Both the position numbers and the translations under genes were made by a program. The notes beneath the pieces are model-generated. The model saw only the letters and a program-made list of their open reading frames with translations. It made no database searches and was not told the origin of the DNA. Positions 5,254 through 6,265 of a stretch of 6,265 bases of DNA are shown here, piece after piece. Every line of letters begins with the position of its first letter. Positions within the stretch are counted from its first letter, which is position 1. This stretch comes from Candidatus Gastranaerophilales bacterium (GTDB taxonomy: Bacteria; Cyanobacteriota; Vampirovibrionia; Gastranaerophilales; Gastranaerophilaceae): the NCBI GenBank assembly GCA_900766355.1, contig CAAFVD010000052.1:1-6265 (forward strand), written 5' to 3'.

Positions 5254-6265
5254 TGAAAAAAGAGAATCTTTATAACTTGTATCAAGCACAGGTGAAAGAC
5301 AAAGATACAGCCTTAGACACGTTCTTTCAGCGAGTTCTTTGTATGACATCAAAGATGTTTGAGTACACAGGTTTACCCGATACGATTCCACAGGTAGAAC
5401 TTGAAAAGATTCTGCAAACTAGTGGAAACGTGGGAATAGCAGACGTTAACGGTGAACTGTATGCACTACAGGGTTCACGTGGTGGCGAATGTGATGCGTA
5501 TTACAGGGGCAAAGATTTTATCGTCGCAAATCCGTGGTTAAAGTTGGATAAAACTTTCAATATCGGAAAAGATATTGTAGTTATCAATAACACACCGTTT
5601 GCAGATTCAATTCTCCCTGTTATCGGGAAATATGGTGTACTTTACACAGACGCTACAATTACTTTAAATATGACTAGCGTATTAACTAGAATCACTATGC
5701 TCATATCTGCTAGTGATGATAAGACGAAACAGAGTGCGGAATCTTTCTTAAAGAAGATTTTGGACGGTGATTTCTCGGTAATAGGTGAAAATGCGTTTTT
5801 CAAAGGTGTTAATATGCAAACCCCACCGACACAGAGTAGCCAACAGATAACGCAGTTAATAGAACTTTTGCAGTACTATAAAGCGTCTATGTTTAACGAT
5901 TTGGGTTTGAACGCAAATTACAATATGAAACGTGAACGTTTGAACACGCAAGAAGTTTCTATGAATATTGATGCGTTAATGCCTTATGTTGATTCAATGT
6001 TAACAGAACGTGTTGAGGGTGTTAAGCGAGTTAACGAAATGTTTCATACAGACATTACCGTTACTTTGGGGTCTAGTTGGAAGATTGAGCACGAAAACTA
6101 TTTATCGTTACTCAAAGCAACAGAAGACGGACACAAACACACCGAAACAGAAGACGTTGACCATGTAACCGAAAATGAGGAAACAAAAGAAACGCAAGAA
6201 ACAGAAGAAAAGGAAGAAACGCAAGAAACAGAAGAAAAGGAAGAAACGCAAGAAACAGAAGAAAA
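5253..6265 (+). CDS. Portal / upper collar connector protein, phi29 gp10-like (3' end beyond window)
   Basis: The ATG overlaps the previous stop. The frame is open to the window edge (337 full codons). The first about 290 residues fit the phi29 connector (309 aa), a 12-subunit ring at the packaging vertex through which DNA enters and leaves. Features seen include the N-terminal helix (LYQAQVKDKDTALDTFFQRVL), a beta-rich wing (residues about 60-145), and a helical part with an LLQYYKASMFNDLGL segment (about 205-219) followed by KRERLNTQE (226-234), then DSMLTERVEGVKRVNEMF, a layout and wording typical of gp10-like portals (hydrophobic-K-x-hydrophobic-FNDLG-x-N, then R-x-N-x-x-E). From about residue 290 there is a His/Glu/Thr-rich tail that turns into perfect E/T/Q/K repeats. 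This tail is not part of phi29 gp10. The call rests on pattern and on position after the ATPase. Confidence 0.85.
   Translation, partial: MKKENLYNLYQAQVKDKDTALDTFFQRVLCMTSKMFEYTGLPDTIPQVELEKILQTSGNVGIADVNGELYALQGSRGGECDAYYRGKDFIVANPWLKLDKTFNIGKDIVVINNTPFADSILPVIGKYGVLYTDATITLNMTSVLTRITMLISASDDKTKQSAESFLKKILDGDFSVIGENAFFKGVNMQTPPTQSSQQITQLIELLQYYKASMFNDLGLNANYNMKRERLNTQEVSMNIDALMPYVDSMLTERVEGVKRVNEMFHTDITVTLGSSWKIEHENYLSLLKATEDGHKHTETEDVDHVTENEETKETQETEEKEETQETEEKEETQETEE
6180..6265 (+). repeat. 27-bp tandem repeats in the portal C-terminal tail
   Basis: Units 6189-6215, 6216-6242 and 6243-6265 (23 of 27 bp before the window ends) are identical and encode ETQETEEKE. Each unit is itself three 9-bp sub-repeats beginning with GAA (ETQ, ETE, EKE), and a partial, older copy (ETK) starts at 6180. 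The array stays in frame and continues past the edge. Confidence 0.95.

Noticed and set aside
5471..5488. CACGTG in the portal gene as a fourth parS
   Set aside because: Flanking bases fit the parS consensus poorly on the right side; the same applies to CACGTG at 1013-1018 and 1040-1045 in the TP gene.
1..6265. CRISPR array, tRNA, rRNA, insertion sequence or integrase attachment site
   Set aside because: No regular spaced repeats, cloverleaf, transposase or recombinase sequence was seen; the only regular repeats are the leader half-sites and the in-frame portal tail.

Overview
This AT-rich window reads as one end-to-end block of a small, protein-primed (phi29-type, picovirus-like) phage genome. 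All genes run left to right. The diagnostic genes are a family B DNA polymerase of the protein-primed class with exonuclease and polymerase motifs in order, a candidate terminal protein overlapping its start, a gp16-like DNA packaging ATPase and a gp10-like portal (connector) that runs off the right edge. The host is most likely a Bacteroidota bacterium. Two intergenic promoters have the TTTG / TATCTTTG (-33/-7) form of that phylum, and none of the genes that follow intergenic DNA has a clear Shine-Dalgarno sequence; their upstream stretches are just A/T-rich.

Layout: 1-250 is a non-coding leader with an array of TGTTAA/TTAACA half-sites, two parS-like sites and promoter P1. 251-833 holds a 55-codon unknown gene and a 121-residue candidate ssDNA-binding protein, closed by a hairpin terminator or attenuator (856-895). 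919-4938 holds terminal protein, polymerase and packaging ATPase, joined by a 1-nt overlap and a 1-nt gap. 4939-5058 holds a terminator hairpin whose inner stem is a perfect 16-bp parS sequence, then promoter P2. 5059-6265 holds a 64-residue one-helix membrane protein (holin-like) overlapping the portal gene by 1 nt. The portal has an acidic tail made of 27-bp tandem repeats that is cut by the window edge.

The first unit would make the replication machinery: SSB coats displaced strands, TP primes, PolB extends. The ATPase, cotranscribed with it, would then pump DNA through the portal made from the second unit. The order SSB-TP-PolB is that of phi29 genes 5-3-2, but the ATPase has been joined to this operon.

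The most striking feature is that the bacterial chromosome-segregation site parS (TGTTTCACGTGAAACA type) occurs three times, only between genes and each time just upstream of one of the two promoters, although no ParB gene is visible. This suggests that the phage uses the host ParB for silencing, segregation in a carrier state or transcriptional timing. GATC is completely absent from the window, and GGCC and CCGG were also not found. This pattern suggests a history of restriction pressure.
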